Assembly: GCF_000004195.4 (NCBI RefSeq)
Contig: NC_030678.2
Location: forward strand, 88,572,904 to 88,636,903
Reading direction: 5' to 3'
DNA from: Xenopus tropicalis
Lineage: Eukaryota; Chordata; Amphibia; Anura; Pipidae
Length of the DNA: 64,000 nt
In this document: positions 11,213 to 22,359 of the stretch, in pieces
Position numbering within the stretch: the stretch's first letter is position 1
Layout: each line of letters begins with the position of its first letter
Position numbers and translations under genes: made by a program
Notes under the pieces: generated by a model
What the model was told of the DNA's origin: nothing
What the model saw: the letters and a program-made list of their open reading frames with translations, nothing else
The model's database searches: none

Positions 11213-13529
11213 TTTGTGAAGCTGCTGAAAAATTCATGAAATGATGCAACATATGTAAATTGCAGCTACAACGCAACTTTTTTTTTTGACACGTGCAACT
11301 TTTTTTTTTACAAGATTGTGACTTTTTTTGATTTATTTGTGGTGACTGTGACCCCTTACACCAAACGCTCAGAAGTTCTATTTAAGCAAGCAATGCTTCT
11401 TCTTCATTTTTCTTTTTTTCTGTACTAATTAGACAGTACCTTGTACTGAATGATAAGTAAGCTTGCATAAATCCACACATTGCAAAACCTTGTTTTTTTG
11501 TAGCTTTAAGGCATGGTATTTTGCATTATGGAAAAAAAAAACACGTGGCTCATTAACAACAGCAAGTACAAGAACAAAGTACTAAAATATAAGCAAATTG
11601 AATGCTATTGACAAAGGTGCTTGGAATGTCTGATGAGGGCCAATGAGCCCCTTTAGCATGCTGCCATCAATTAAGATCAATTGCGTATGAAAGAACAGCA
11701 TAGACCCAGTAGTAATTCCATTAATAGCTGCAAATAACACAAATATGGTAAGTGTCCCACAATTTGCCAATATGTACACTGAGTTGTGTTCACAGTGGTG
11801 CATAGTGTGCAAGTTCTAGCAGATGATACTGCTATTACATTGTAATTCTGAAAAAAAAATGCTACAATGTTGGTTAAAACAGGGCTACTTGAACCTAAAA
11901 CTTTGCACATTACACTGTGTTTTTTAGCCACCCCATTCTTAAAACCCCCACGTACCAAACCTTCTGGCACAGTTGTGCCAAGATGTTTTATTTTGATTTG
12001 CAATTTGTCATTGTTACCAACACCCCTAAATTTGAAAGTGCAAAAGTTTGGAATCCAATCTTTACATGTGCTAAACAGCATCCAGTGAGTATGAAATTAG
12101 AAATTTATTTGGATGAGAATCTTAATTATATTTTTGCTGTGCTTTTAAAGGTCCATGAACCCTTACTAATAGGTATAAATACCTAGCTACATTATGAAAG
12201 AAGTGCATCATTTTCTAATTACAAATGGCTGCACAAAACACATTTAGCAAATGGAGAGCACAAGTTCCGTAAACAGTGTCACAGTATGACTGAAAAGTAA
12301 TGTTTTATGAGACCCCCCTCAGGTGCCTTTTATCTGAGAAAGGACTTATGAGGTCAAAAACATGTAGTGCTAAGCATCTCTGAATAAACCTTTGCACGTA
12401 TACTTCATCTAAAAGGCTCTCCAGTTGATCTTTTATGACATACTACTTGAATTGGACTTATGAATTTAAATCATTGTCATCATTAAATCAAAGAGCCAGA
12501 ATATACTGTATATGCTGGAAAGGAATAAGATACAGGACAATGTTGGTTATATCAATTTATTTTATTTATATATTTAGTATTATTTATTATTAGGTGATGT
12601 AGCCACCCATATGTATAAATGCTAATATAGAGAAACATACAGTATGCTCTTTGCATAAATGAGCTCTGGATTCATAAACCTTTCTATCTTTGTATTTGTA
12701 GCCATGCTGAAATTAACATAGTTGTATATTTTCTTTATTGGACTATTGCAGAGTTAATGTTTTTCTATAGCACAGTCAGAATATTTAATCCTAAATACAT
12801 TAAACTTTGCAGGGAATATTCATGAAGTGGAAGGATATAAGTATTAGAGAGCATGTACAAATACAGGTGCAAAGCCGCATTTGATTGTCTCCATGGCTAC
12901 AACCACTTAACATCTAAAGAGATGAGAACTTTGTAAAGGATTCACGGCTGCCTTATTATGAAGAGAGCTAAGCAAATATCATACATGACTCAGAAGTTTG
13001 GAGACACGGTCGGAGATGGATGTAACTTGCCATGTTACAAAAAAACGACGTTCCAAGCAAATAACTGAATGTCTCCTGCTTAGCTTTTGAGTAAATAAAT
13101 AGGGCTGATCAAAAAAAGGGGTAAGAGCAATGTGCTATGGAAATGTTAGTCTGTTAGGTATACACAACAGCTGGAATGCATAGGAGTGAACAATTCAAAT
13201 AATGCTCTGTTCTGGGAGAATGTACTAAAAGTCATAATTGGGAAAAATGTGCACAATGCTGAAAAATTGTACTTTGTACAAAAAATGCTTCCTTAAGTAT
13301 ATAGTTGTTGCAAACCTAGAAAATATTTAGCAACCCTCTGTGCCAATAGAAGAAAGGCGATGAAAATTGCACCAGAGCACAGTGCATGCAATAAAACTCA
13401 AACAAAAAACACAAATACTCCATCTAAAAAAAATTAGGTTTCTTACCCTCATATGTAATAAAAGACACAATGTCTGCTATCCTTATATCTACCATTGAGC
13501 AAAGCCGGTGTCAGGATAATGTTATTGAG
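11213..13529. other. Gene-free stretch
   Basis: No gene is supported. Overlapping small ORFs around 11580-12190 are on both strands with no motif. The part at 12780-13090 is less simple in sequence than its surroundings and free of recognisable repeats, so it could be regulatory; there is nothing decisive. Confidence 0.35.
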
Positions 13530-13760
13530 TTACCTTCCCTTTGTTTGGCAGCTGATCGTCTGCTGGGGGGAAAGGAAGGAGGGGTGATGTCACTCCAACT
13601 TACAGCTCAGCAGTAAAGTGTGACTGAAGTTTATCAGAGTACAAGTCACATGGCTGTGGCACCCTGGGAAATGAAGGATATGGCTAGCCCCATGTGAAAT
13701 TTAAAAATTAAATTATAAAAAAAATGCAGGATTCTGTTGGAGGAGGGAAATTAACGGACG
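13530..13760. repeat. Interspersed repeat, pair with 23515-23760
   Basis: The two regions share gatgtcactccaactt, acagctcagcagtaaagtgt, tttatcagagtacaagtcac and gcaggattctgttgga in the same order with good identity. Neither shows clear ends. Confidence 0.65.
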
Positions 13761-14785
13761 CATTTTGTAAAAAAACTGTTTTCTCGTGACTGAACCCTTT
13801 TAAGCTTTGTTCTCTGTGTATTGTGTGAACCAGTGTTCTGAAGTATATATATGTCTACCACCAGATTATGATTAAGGTCCCACTGCTGGGATTTCTAATA
13901 CTCAACCTCTGCAGTAATTAGAACTTCATTTACATATTAAACTGAAAACAATCTATCCAAATAATATTAGAAATCCTTTAGGGTAATTTAAAAAAGACTT
14001 AAAATTTACACCTCTAGTAACCCTTAGCAACCATCTGAGACTTTTTTTCTAATACGTGATCATGAAATATAAAATGATACCATGTTCACATTTAAATACA
14101 CATATCACACACAAATCACTGGATTATTACTAATTATCATTACACCAGTCTAAAACATTCATAAAATGTGAAAAGCAACTTTGGTCGTGGGAACTGGCAT
14201 TTTTGTATATTATGCTTTTTAGTGTCTGTGTGTTTCCATTATAGTAGTATGCAGTAGGGATTCCAACCTTCTTAAAAAAAATGTCTGGTTACAAATTCAG
14301 CTCACCCAAGGGCATTCGATCATGTGGCCCCCTCTAATCCTTGTGCAATGAAGTGAAGATATTGAAAAGCGCTTAACTTAATGGCAGTTAAACTAAGCTG
14401 TTGACTGGGTTACATGTAATGAACAAGCTACCACTGTTTATTCATACAACATTACCTAATCAAAGGCTGTGCCAGTGGTTGTAATAAATCACCAAGTCCT
14501 GTCTGTTTTAGCTTTGTATTTTTTCTATGGCCATGGGTGAATGGGAGAGAGAGTGCCGAATGTAACTGTTATTTGTTTCTAGAACAAATGTTGTCATTTT
14601 TTCAGTTGTTTTTGCAATTGTAAGTGTAAAAAACATGCACTAACAATACCTTGTACCAGAGCCCAGAATATGTTTGAAATGAAAAAAATAAAGGTAGCTT
14701 GTCATATATACTAAATTGAAAAAAAATATGTGATTAGAATGTGTGCTTTACACTTACCGTGGCACTCTAAAATAGCTATGTAGCT
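13761..14785. other. Gene-free stretch
   Basis: I see nothing beyond AT-rich unique-looking sequence and short A or T runs. Confidence 0.4.
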
Positions 14786-15396
14786 TTAAAGGAGAACTAA
14801 ACCCAAAAATCAAATATGATTATAAATGTTTGCTTTTATACACTGAACTTACTGCACTAACCTAACATTTTTGGAATGTATAAAACAGTAATGATCCCAG
14901 CGACAAAATTCTGTGCAGGAGCTCCCCACCTTGGAATCTGTTAGATATGTTAGCGACACTCACATGCTCAGTGGGCTCTGGGCAGCTGCTAAGAAGCTAA
15001 GCTTAGGGATCATCGCAAATAAGCAGAAAATTAGGTTTGCCTAATATATAACCAATGATACAAGGTTAACTATTTAATTGCACTGGTTTTAGAGTTGCCA
15101 TGTAATGAGAATCCAATTTAATTAAATAGCTGTGTACCATGACTTTTAGACTTATATACAGTATATTGTGAGTGGTCCCTAAGCTCAATAATTGACAGCA
15201 GCACAGAGCATGTGCAGTAAATCAGCAGAAAAGAAGATGGGGAGCTACTGGGGCATCTTTGGAGGCACAGATCTTCCCTGCTAAAGGGCTGTGGTTGCCT
15301 TGGGCTGGTACAGAAGTCCCTAACATAATGTACAAAATTTCTACCCTACTTCTTTGTTTTCCTTGCTTCTACCCTACTTCTTTGTTTTCCTTTTAA
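14786..15396. mobile_element. TTAA-flanked element (ttaaaggagaactaaaccc type)
   Basis: It begins TTAAAGGAGAACTAAACCC, the standard end of a very common frog repeat, and stops near a degraded ttttccttttaaatat end. TTAA at both edges suggests piggyBac-type insertion, an inference because the right end is poor. A block of about 24 bp (ctaccctacttctttgtttt plus cctt) is duplicated in tandem at 15342-15391. Relatives are at 26264-26782 and 26783-27142. Confidence 0.55.
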
Positions 15397-16296
15397 ATAT
15401 CCTTGCATCTGCTTAATAAGCGAACTAAAAAGGGAAGCTATAGTTCAATATGGTGCCCTGTGCTGTCATGTGTCATGTTCTGAGGCTGGACATAACAGGG
15501 ATTTCTAAAAATCCATATTTTCTAGGCTAAAACAAAATGGTGCTTTACCATATCTATGTGTTTTTTTAAACAAATAAAGCTATAACTGTGCACTGCGACT
15601 TGAGTTCTTGCCAAGCTAAATCTGATTAAATTCATAATAGTTATGCTAATTTTTGCCAAACATGCATATGCGAGTATTTATGTCGCCACCCACTGGGGAT
15701 TTCTCATCTGAACTAAAGTTTTCTTTTTATTTATGCGTCTTTCTTCCAGAAGAATTATAAAAGAGACAGCATGATTCATTTTGTGGAACTCTTTTTATGT
15801 GTGGTGTTTACATGGGAATGGATGAAACACAATATATTTTTTTCAATATAAATATTGTGTGAGAGAAAATGAAGAGTGTTCTTTGGGGAGCAATGCATAA
15901 TTGGTTTTCTGATGAACTCAAATCCCTGCTTTACATTTCAACTCGAAATTTGTAGGATATGCACAGAGAGAAAGTCATTAGTTTAAATTTTGCTCTTTGG
16001 TGATTCGACAACAAGGTTTTCTGCAATTAAGCAAGCGTTTGTTATTCTCTTCATTTTTTTTTACCCTTTTTTTTGCAGCTGAAGTATATTGACAACATTT
16101 AATAGAATATGCTGTGCCTTGCTGAGTGTAAAATGTTTTAATAAATATTTCTGCCCTTTGCTTAAATTCAATTGCCAGAACAAGCCAAAACAAGTAAGTA
16201 AGGCTTTAAATAAATATCAGGTAGAAATTTACAGAAAGGGTTGTTGAATAGAGGATGATTCTTCTATAGGTATCATTTTCTAAGAACAAATTAGAA
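15397..16296. other. Gene-free stretch
   Basis: No gene, RNA or repeat is recognised. The minus-strand ORF near 15978-16193 is Lys-rich and AT-driven. Confidence 0.4.
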
Positions 16297-16304
16297 GTGC
16301 TGAG

Positions 16305-16809
16305 TAGGGATGTAGCGAACCTCAAAAAAAAAGTTCGCAAACCCATTCGCGAACTTACGCCAAAAAGTGCGAAAGTTCGCAAAGTTTGCAAACCCCATAG
16401 ACTTCAATGGGAAGGCTAACTTTAAAACCTAGAAAAGCCATTTCTGGCCAGAAAACTGATTTTAACGTTGTTTAAAGGGTGCCACGACCTGGACAGTGGC
16501 ATGCAGTAGGGGGATCAAGGGCAAAAATTTCTCTGAAAAATACTTTGTTGACACAGCGTTGCGTAAAAACGCAAAGGCAGCTGGCAGACCTAGCGGAAAT
16601 ACGCTGCGTTTTTTGCTATTTCGCACTATTAGCACCATGGAAACGGGATTTGCTGAAAAACGCCATGTGTGGCTTGTGCTGCGTTTTTAGGCCGAGAAAA
16701 AAACGCAGCAGAAAAACGCCACGCGAACCCAAATCGCGAACTTGAGAACTTGTGAATACCCGATCTTCGTGCGAATTAGTTCGCCGGTGAACAGTTCGCT
16801 ACATCTCTA
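16305..16809. mobile_element. hAT-type MITE, tagggatgtagcgaac family, copy 1
   Basis: Ends tagggatgtagcgaac and gttcgctacatctcta are inverted repeats. The flanking 8 bp gtgctgag occur on both sides (16297-16304 and 16810-16817), a perfect hAT target duplication. The interior has repeated ttcgcgaac-like words and an A/T-rich palindromic tendency. Reading frames within it recur in copy 2 (31616-32116) only because the DNA is similar. There is no transposase. A longer, inverted relative lies at 49162-49897. Confidence 0.92.
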
Positions 16810-17224
16810 GTGCTGAGGGTTAAAATAGGTATATTTAGGTTCTACACACAAATTTCTCTCTTCATGGTTTAGTGCCTTGTTAAGGCAAGAATGCATCTCA
16901 GCACTGAGAAAGGTAAAACGATGCTGTCTTGAATTTTTATTATTGTCAGGGTCAGCCATGGCAGACAGGTCTTAGCAGAGGCTGTAGACAAACCTGCCAC
17001 CTATATTGGGCAGCAACAATACAAGATGACACAGAAGACAGATGATTGCAGTAGCAACAAAGACAAAGATATTGATTCATGACCATGACGTATCATAATG
17101 AAGATCAGCCCCTCAGGTACTCAATATACAAGTGAAGAGAAGCTAAGGATTCTAAACTGCAGTTTATGATGTTGCTGGACTAAAGCCTTCTGGCCATCTG
17201 GCTGCTGATGTTTCTATGTGAGAA

Positions 17225-17790
17225 CTTGGAATGAATGGAGTATAAATCAAGGTATTGTACTGGAGGTGAAGATGTAAATGGATTGCCTATGCATCAAAAT
17301 CCTAGGTATTATCAGACTAAAATAAACTGGATTAGGACTCTTCCTATCAGGAAAACACACCATCTCATCAGAAGAAATAACATTAGCTTTAACTCTGTGA
17401 ATGACAACTTTGCCAGTTTGATTTTTTAACACAGCCATTCCACATTACAGTCATGCAGGTTTATGTCACAACAAGTGATGCTGATGAAGAAGAAATCAAA
17501 AAGTTTTATGATCAGACCCTGGCCGAAACTGACAAGTGTTGTAAATGAAATATACTGCTGGTGGCTGGAGACTAACATGCTAGGAAATAAGGAGGAAGGA
17601 AAAATGAACACAGTCGTGGAAGCAAAGATGAAGCAGGTGAACTGATCAGCTTCTGTGACTACAATAACCTTTTCATTACAAATTGATTTTTTAAGCAACT
17701 AAAGCATCATCTATGCACCTCGACATCTCCAGATGGAATTCATCAAACAGATAACATTCTTTGTCCTAACTGTTGGAAAGGCACTGGCCT
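17225..17790 (+). pseudogene. RTE-like LINE endonuclease fossil
   Basis: In one + frame from 17440 the translation reads HITVMQVYVTTSDADEEEIK then KFYDQTLAET. This matches the region of RTE/BovB-type apurinic endonucleases (also seen in craniofacial-development-protein-2-like proteins), where the usual text is VYAPTSDA followed by an acidic stretch and FY. After frameshifts, further family blocks appear: LLVAGD (normally a GDWNA-type catalytic block; the Trp is a stop here), EAGELISFCDYNNLFITN, then TSPDGIHQTDN, where the family has a Trp-Thr-Ser-Pro-Asp-Gly block. Upstream, VNDNFASL resembles the preceding strand. At least three frame breaks and several stops mean it is inactive. No reverse transcriptase part was found next to it, so it is a short remnant. 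Edges are approximate. Confidence 0.72.
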
Positions 17791-18793
17791 GCAGCAGTTT
17801 GTGGAGCAAGTCATGAACTTCATGAACTCCTAATGTGCAAACTCCAATTGAAGCTGAAAACAACAAATCCATCAGACTTCTAAAGGCATTGTCATTGCTT
17901 TTAAGTAAAACATTGTAAAGTTTCTATAGGCCTTCATTTTGAATGCAAAAAAAACTTTGCTGCTCATATGCAGATGTTTTTACAAACATTTTAGTACAAT
18001 TATGTGATCTGTTATCCTGAATGCTTATGACCTCAGTTTTTCTGGACAATGAATATTTCCATAATTCAGATAAGTCTGCTGAAAATTAACTAAACATGTG
18101 ATCAGTTATATAAATGTTGAATTCACTCTACACTTCTTGCTCTCTGTCTTTCTCAGTTTTTACTCATACCCAGCACTTTTAGTGATGGTACCCCTGTGTT
18201 TTATTACACCCCCCCATTTACCGTCTGTTATGTGCAGTCACCTGGCATCCAACTCACTGTACTCAATAGCACTACTTCAGGTCCTCCACTCTATCCTGAA
18301 CCCCACATTCCGCATCCATAACTGTTGTTATGCCACCAGTTTACTATCCACTTAATGCCTCCTTGGTGCCAAAGTTGCTTGTATTAGCCAACTATGGTTG
18401 CCAACAGATACCAATAGTGTTTTATCTAGGCCAAGAGACTATATTTGTACTGTTTCTCCAATATATGCCCTGTATTTTCACTAAGGTCCAAAATAAGGGA
18501 CAATCTTTTGGGTTGCTACTTTTTAGTGATTAACATTACAGTTAATTATCTGCAAAATGGATTCTTCCTCCTTACAAGATGCTAGTCCAAAGTGATAGAG
18601 AACCAGATGAGCAGTTTATTAAATTCAAACACTGTGTCAAAGATGAATCAAAAGAAATTTGGAATCTTTTCACTAGACAAAAAAACATTGTTATGAAAAT
18701 GGTGAAACAGGCTTCTTACAGATAAAGAAATCAGACAAGGCTGTATATTATCAGCAAACCTACTGTATTCAAACATTACCCGGAACATAAGAT
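17791..18793. other. Gene-free stretch with one repeat fragment
   Basis: About 18009-18085 is a fragment of the acaggtat-type element (gatctgttatcctgaatgct, then ttccataattcagataagtc). The rest shows no feature. Confidence 0.45.
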
Positions 18794-18796
18794 TAA

Positions 18797-19085
18797 GGGC
18801 TCTGGCACACGGGGAAATTAGTCGCCCGCGACAAAACTCCCTGTTCGAGGGCGACTAATCTCCCTGAGTTGCCATGACCCGCCATCCCACCGGCGAACAT
18901 GTAAGTCGCCGGCGGGATGGCACACGTGGCGGCGCGATTTCCCGAAATCGCTGAAAAAGACTCGCGAGAAATCGCGCCACCGCGTGTGCCGGTGGGATGG
19001 CGGGTCATGGCAACTCGGGTAGATTAGTCGCCCGTGACAAGTGAGATTTGTCGCGGGCGACTAATCTCCCCGTGTGCCAGAGCCC
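18797..19085. mobile_element. Harbinger-type MITE, gggctctggcacacg family, copy 1
   Basis: The termini are gggctctggcacacgggga and its inverse. TAA at 18794-18796 and 19086-19088 is a 3-bp target duplication of the TWA type used by PIF/Harbinger elements. The whole 289 bp is close to a long hairpin: ggcgactaatctccc, catgacccgccatcccaccg and gcgcgatttc recur in inverted order. It is far richer in G, C and CpG than the flanks. There is no transposase. A shorter copy is at 52683-52872. Confidence 0.9.
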
Positions 19086-19172
19086 TAAAGGAAGATGGTT
19101 CAGGAAGATGGTTTCAAGTGAGTGTTTAGCCATGAACAGCATATTAGATTATTTTTGTTTTTTACTGTGAGT

Positions 19173-19260
19173 CTTAAGGGTGAAGACACACAGAGCTACT
19201 AGGAGCAGCTACTTGTACACATAAAAAATGTTGTGGTTGCATCAAAAAAGTCATGTGCCA
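19173..19260. repeat. One end of a MITE (ttaagggtgaagacacac type)
   Basis: The sequence ttaagggtgaagacacacag then agctactaggagcagctact is the start of a common frog MITE. No matching inverted end is found nearby, so the element is truncated. Confidence 0.5.
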
Positions 19261-20339
19261 GTATCATGAATTTTTCGGTCACTATTAACATATCGTGTTT
19301 TTTTGCTTTTGTTAATTTAATTTGTGTTTGAATATATGAGAGACTGTGTTGGGGATAAGGTCCAGTAGACAGTAATAAGGGGCTGAGACTGATTGATTGG
19401 ATCAGAGCTTATAAAAGTTTAAATTAGTAAATAAAGTTTCGGAATAGCAACCATAAAAACTGGCTTTGAAGTTGGAATTATATATTCTATATTCTATTAT
19501 ATATATGAATAAATGCTCAAAACATTTCTTAAGGCTGGTTAGGATCTATACGACCAGTATAGGACCCATGAAGTAATGGCTAATGCAAGAGAGCTTATCA
19601 CTGCCGTTAGTGCTCCATACTAAAAAGTTGCACCTAGCCTTTTCAGACTAAATCTGAAGCAAGGCATACGAAGTAGGTGGAAGGGTATCTTGTACTTACA
19701 CCTGCAATAAGAAGGCTGGAAGTACAGGGTTCCATATATCCCTCCATATGTTGGCTTTGGGTACATTTTCTGCACTGTGCACCTGCAGATTTCTGTTGAT
19801 TGTTCAATACCGTAATGCTGAGATGTTTTATAGTTACCACAAGATTTATATTCCAGATGCAGTATTTTAAAGATAAAAGATATTCAGCTAAGTTCAGGCA
19901 CCAGTGTTCCCAAAGAGTGAAGCCTAGGATAGAAACAACTGAGCAAATCACTAAAGATCTTATTGCACAGGATTTCATAAAGCAAAGTTAAGTTTTCCTC
20001 AAAAGACCCAGCCAATTATAATTATTAGAAAGTGTTGTTGCAGACACTTTGCTTTAATAGCAAATGCAAGTGCCCTTGAAGTTCAATCATCACAAAAAAA
20101 GTAACCAATTAGCCCAAAGTGAAATTGTCCCTAAGCTTTAAACATCTTTACATATGGGTATTAAAGAGAAGGTAGAGCTCTGTTGGTGGGAGAGAGCCAA
20201 AGTTGCTTTATGTGTGTGTTTGTGTCTATTTTTTTTTTTTTTTTATTAAATCAAAGTAGTTAACTTAAAAATTAACTTTAATATGACTCAAACTATAGTA
20301 TTCTAATATAATCTACAATCAGTATTCATTTTTATTCTT
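19261..20339. other. Gene-free stretch
   Basis: No gene is supported. It contains a poly-T run at 20229-20244 and short TA stretches near 19490. Confidence 0.4.
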
Positions 20340-20730
20340 TTTATTTTTTCAGCTATTTATGTTTTTGTTCTGCAGCTCTCAAAAAAATTTAGACTGCTAT
20401 CTGGTTGCTAGGCCAACCAGGCAGCAGCGTGAAAGTCAGAATGAAAGATGAATAGGGAGCCCGAATAGTAAAATAAGCAGTAAAAATTAGAAGCACTATA
20501 AAAATGAGGCCCATATTCCATCTGTTTTTTTAGGGCATCAGTGAACCCTGACCCACCACCAGATAACATTTTTAGTTACATGCTAGAAGGAAAGAAGCAG
20601 AAAAGGAAGGTTGATAAACCAAAAACCATGCAAAATAAAAAATAAAGGCCAACTGAAAAGCTGGTTAGAATTGGTCCATCTGTATATGTGGACCAGTTGT
20701 ATCTTTAAAATACCAAATTTAAGTTGAGCT
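20340..20730. repeat. Frog repeat related to 10690 and 43366, reverse orientation
   Basis: It contains ttctgcagctctcaaa, gctatctggttgctaggcca, gcatcagtgaaccctgaccc and gaaaagctggttagaattgg, the usual blocks of this family in order. The ends are not clear. Confidence 0.55.
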
Positions 20731-20849
20731 TACCTTTCAGGCTTTTCTGTTGTAGAGCATCATGTTTATATTTAAAGTGGTTTAAATGCTTTTAATTGGT
20801 ATTTGTTTAAATTACGCCAGGATGAATATAGGCCAGCACTTACCCCCAT

Positions 20850-21324
20850 ATGTAATAAAATGCACTAAGTTTACCCAGGAGCAATTACCCATAGCAACCA
20901 ATAACATGTTTGCTTTTAAACTGGTGACTAGTAAATGCTACCTGCTGATTGGTTGCTATAGATTACTGTACATGGGGCAAACTTAGGGGCACATTCATGA
21001 AAACACGAGTTCAAATCCGGAATGGGACAAATTCGGATTGGATCCGAAAATTTCTGATGATCGCAAATATCAGGAAAATGCTTACGAAAAAATCGTATTA
21101 GTTACGATAATATCGTATTGGCGATCCGAAAGTCACAAAATTTTCATACCGAATGATTGTAAACAGCGGGAAAACCTTTCCTATTTTTTTGCGCAAGCGT
21201 CCGAAAAAGTCGCGGGCTTTGAAAAAGTTCAAAAAAATTCGGCGAAAATACGCTCGTAGCGTTCGAATGAACTCTCCGAGTGTTCGTGTCTTAATAAATC
21301 TGCCCCTAAGTGTCTTTATTACAT
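20850..21324. mobile_element. CCAAT-type MITE, copy 2, split by a nested insertion
   Basis: The left end is atgtaataaaatgcactaag and the left arm continues cccaggagcaattacccata. The right arm gattggttgctatagattac is followed by gggcaaactta, where it is interrupted. After the insertion the missing end resumes as agtgtctttattacat (21309-21324). The inverted ends (atgtaata and tattacat) confirm one host element. Confidence 0.82.
20986..21306. mobile_element. Harbinger-like MITE, ggggcacattcatg family, nested
   Basis: It starts ggggcacattcatgaaaaca and ends gtcttaataaatctgcccc. The flanks are TTA (20983-20985) and TAA (21307-21309), consistent with a 3-bp TWA duplication in which one copy has mutated. 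The interior contains tcgtattagttacgataata and similar words found inverted in the element at 45481-45940. The ORF across it is not a gene. Confidence 0.8.
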
Positions 21325-21372
21325 AATCCTAAGTATAATGAATATTTTTTAATTTGGATACCACTTCTCCTC

Positions 21373-21820
21373 TTAAAGGAACAGTAACACTAAAAAATAT
21401 TATATATTATATTAAAATAATTAAAATATAATGTACTGTTGCCCTGCACTGGTAAAAGTTGTGTGTTTGCTTCAGAAAGACTACTATAGTTAATAGAAAT
21501 AGCTGTTGTGTAGCCATGGGGGCAGCCATTTAAATTGAAAAAAGGAGAAAAGGCACAGGTTACATAAGAAGATAACAGATAAACTGTGTAGAATACAATG
21601 GGAATCTATGCTACTTATCTGTTATCTGCTTAGTAACCTGTGTCTTTTCTCCTTTTTTCAAATTAAATGGCTGCCCCCATGGCTACACAGCAGGGTATTT
21701 ATATAAACTGTGGTAGTGTTTATGAAGCAAACACACAACTTTTACCAGTGTAGGGCAATAGTACATAATATATTAATTATTTTTATACACTTTCATTTTT
21801 TGGTGTTACTGTTCCTTTAA
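21373..21820. mobile_element. TTAA-flanked long palindrome (ttaaaggaacagtaacac MITE)
   Basis: The ends are TTAAAGGAACAGTAACAC and GTGTTACTGTTCCTTTAA. Arms run inward with shared blocks: gcactggtaaaagttgtgtg against cacacaacttttaccagtg, tagccatgggggcagccatt against its inverse, and aagataacagataa against ttatctgttatct. The loop is about 21590-21620. TTAA at both ends suggests piggyBac-type insertion. It has no transposase coding. Confidence 0.85.
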
Positions 21821-22353
21821 TGCATATTTAGCAATCTGACTATAATGCTCCGTAACTTACAGTACATGGAGTTGCAAGCTTGAGGGTCCTGTTTAAATAC
21901 CCTTCCATCAAATAGTATAAGAGATGCATTAAAGCTAAAACTTTTTCTGGGCACGTGCTCTGGAATACAGCTAATAGAACGACTGTAACTTGCCTGATTT
22001 ATATATTCAAAGTTTTTAGCTTGTCTTGCCTCATAGACATCTCTCTTCCAGTAGACATTGCAAGAATAGATTTTTAAATAATACATGTGTAGAAACATTT
22101 TGTAGGCATTGATCAAAGTAGCTCTGATAATCATATTATGGTTTAACTCCCATAAAGCACTTGAATTCCTTATTCCGTATGTTTTCTGCAGATGGATGGA
22201 TTTCATTTGAAATAGATTCCTTTGCCTAGGGGATTGTTTATTATACAGATAAGCGTTGTGCCTTACAAAGAAAAACAGTGATCTGGGTAGCTTTGTTGGG
22301 AGCTCATTATTATTGATGATACCTGTATATTTAACAAACTTTCTTTTTTGCAA
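21817..22353 (-). CDS. Unassigned 178-codon open frame
   Basis: This is the longest open frame in the window. Its first codon is TTG, so it is an open stretch, not a start-defined gene. It ends inside the TTAA of the neighbouring MITE. Composition is plausible for protein (Lys, Arg, Tyr and Ser rich, with KRDVYEARQAKNFEYINQAS and PEHVPRKSFSFNASLILFDG), but I recognise no domain, Cys pattern or membrane segment. No clear acceptor or donor bounds it. A chance frame of this length in 64 kb of AT-rich DNA is uncommon but possible. Confidence 0.18.
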   Translation of the reverse strand: MQKRKFVKYTGIINNNELPTKLPRSLFFFVRHNAYLYNKQSPRQRNLFQMKSIHLQKTYGIRNSSALWELNHNMIIRATLINAYKMFLHMYYLKIYSCNVYWKRDVYEARQAKNFEYINQASYSRSISCIPEHVPRKSFSFNASLILFDGRVFKQDPQACNSMYCKLRSIIVRLLNMH

Positions 22354-22359
22354 TATTTA

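Noticed and set aside
16479..16745. Open frame with the same predicted peptide as 31766-32086 (MPRPGQWHA start), suggesting a conserved gene
   Set aside because: Both frames lie inside copies of the same hAT MITE; peptide identity follows from DNA identity and other frames of the copies are equally open.
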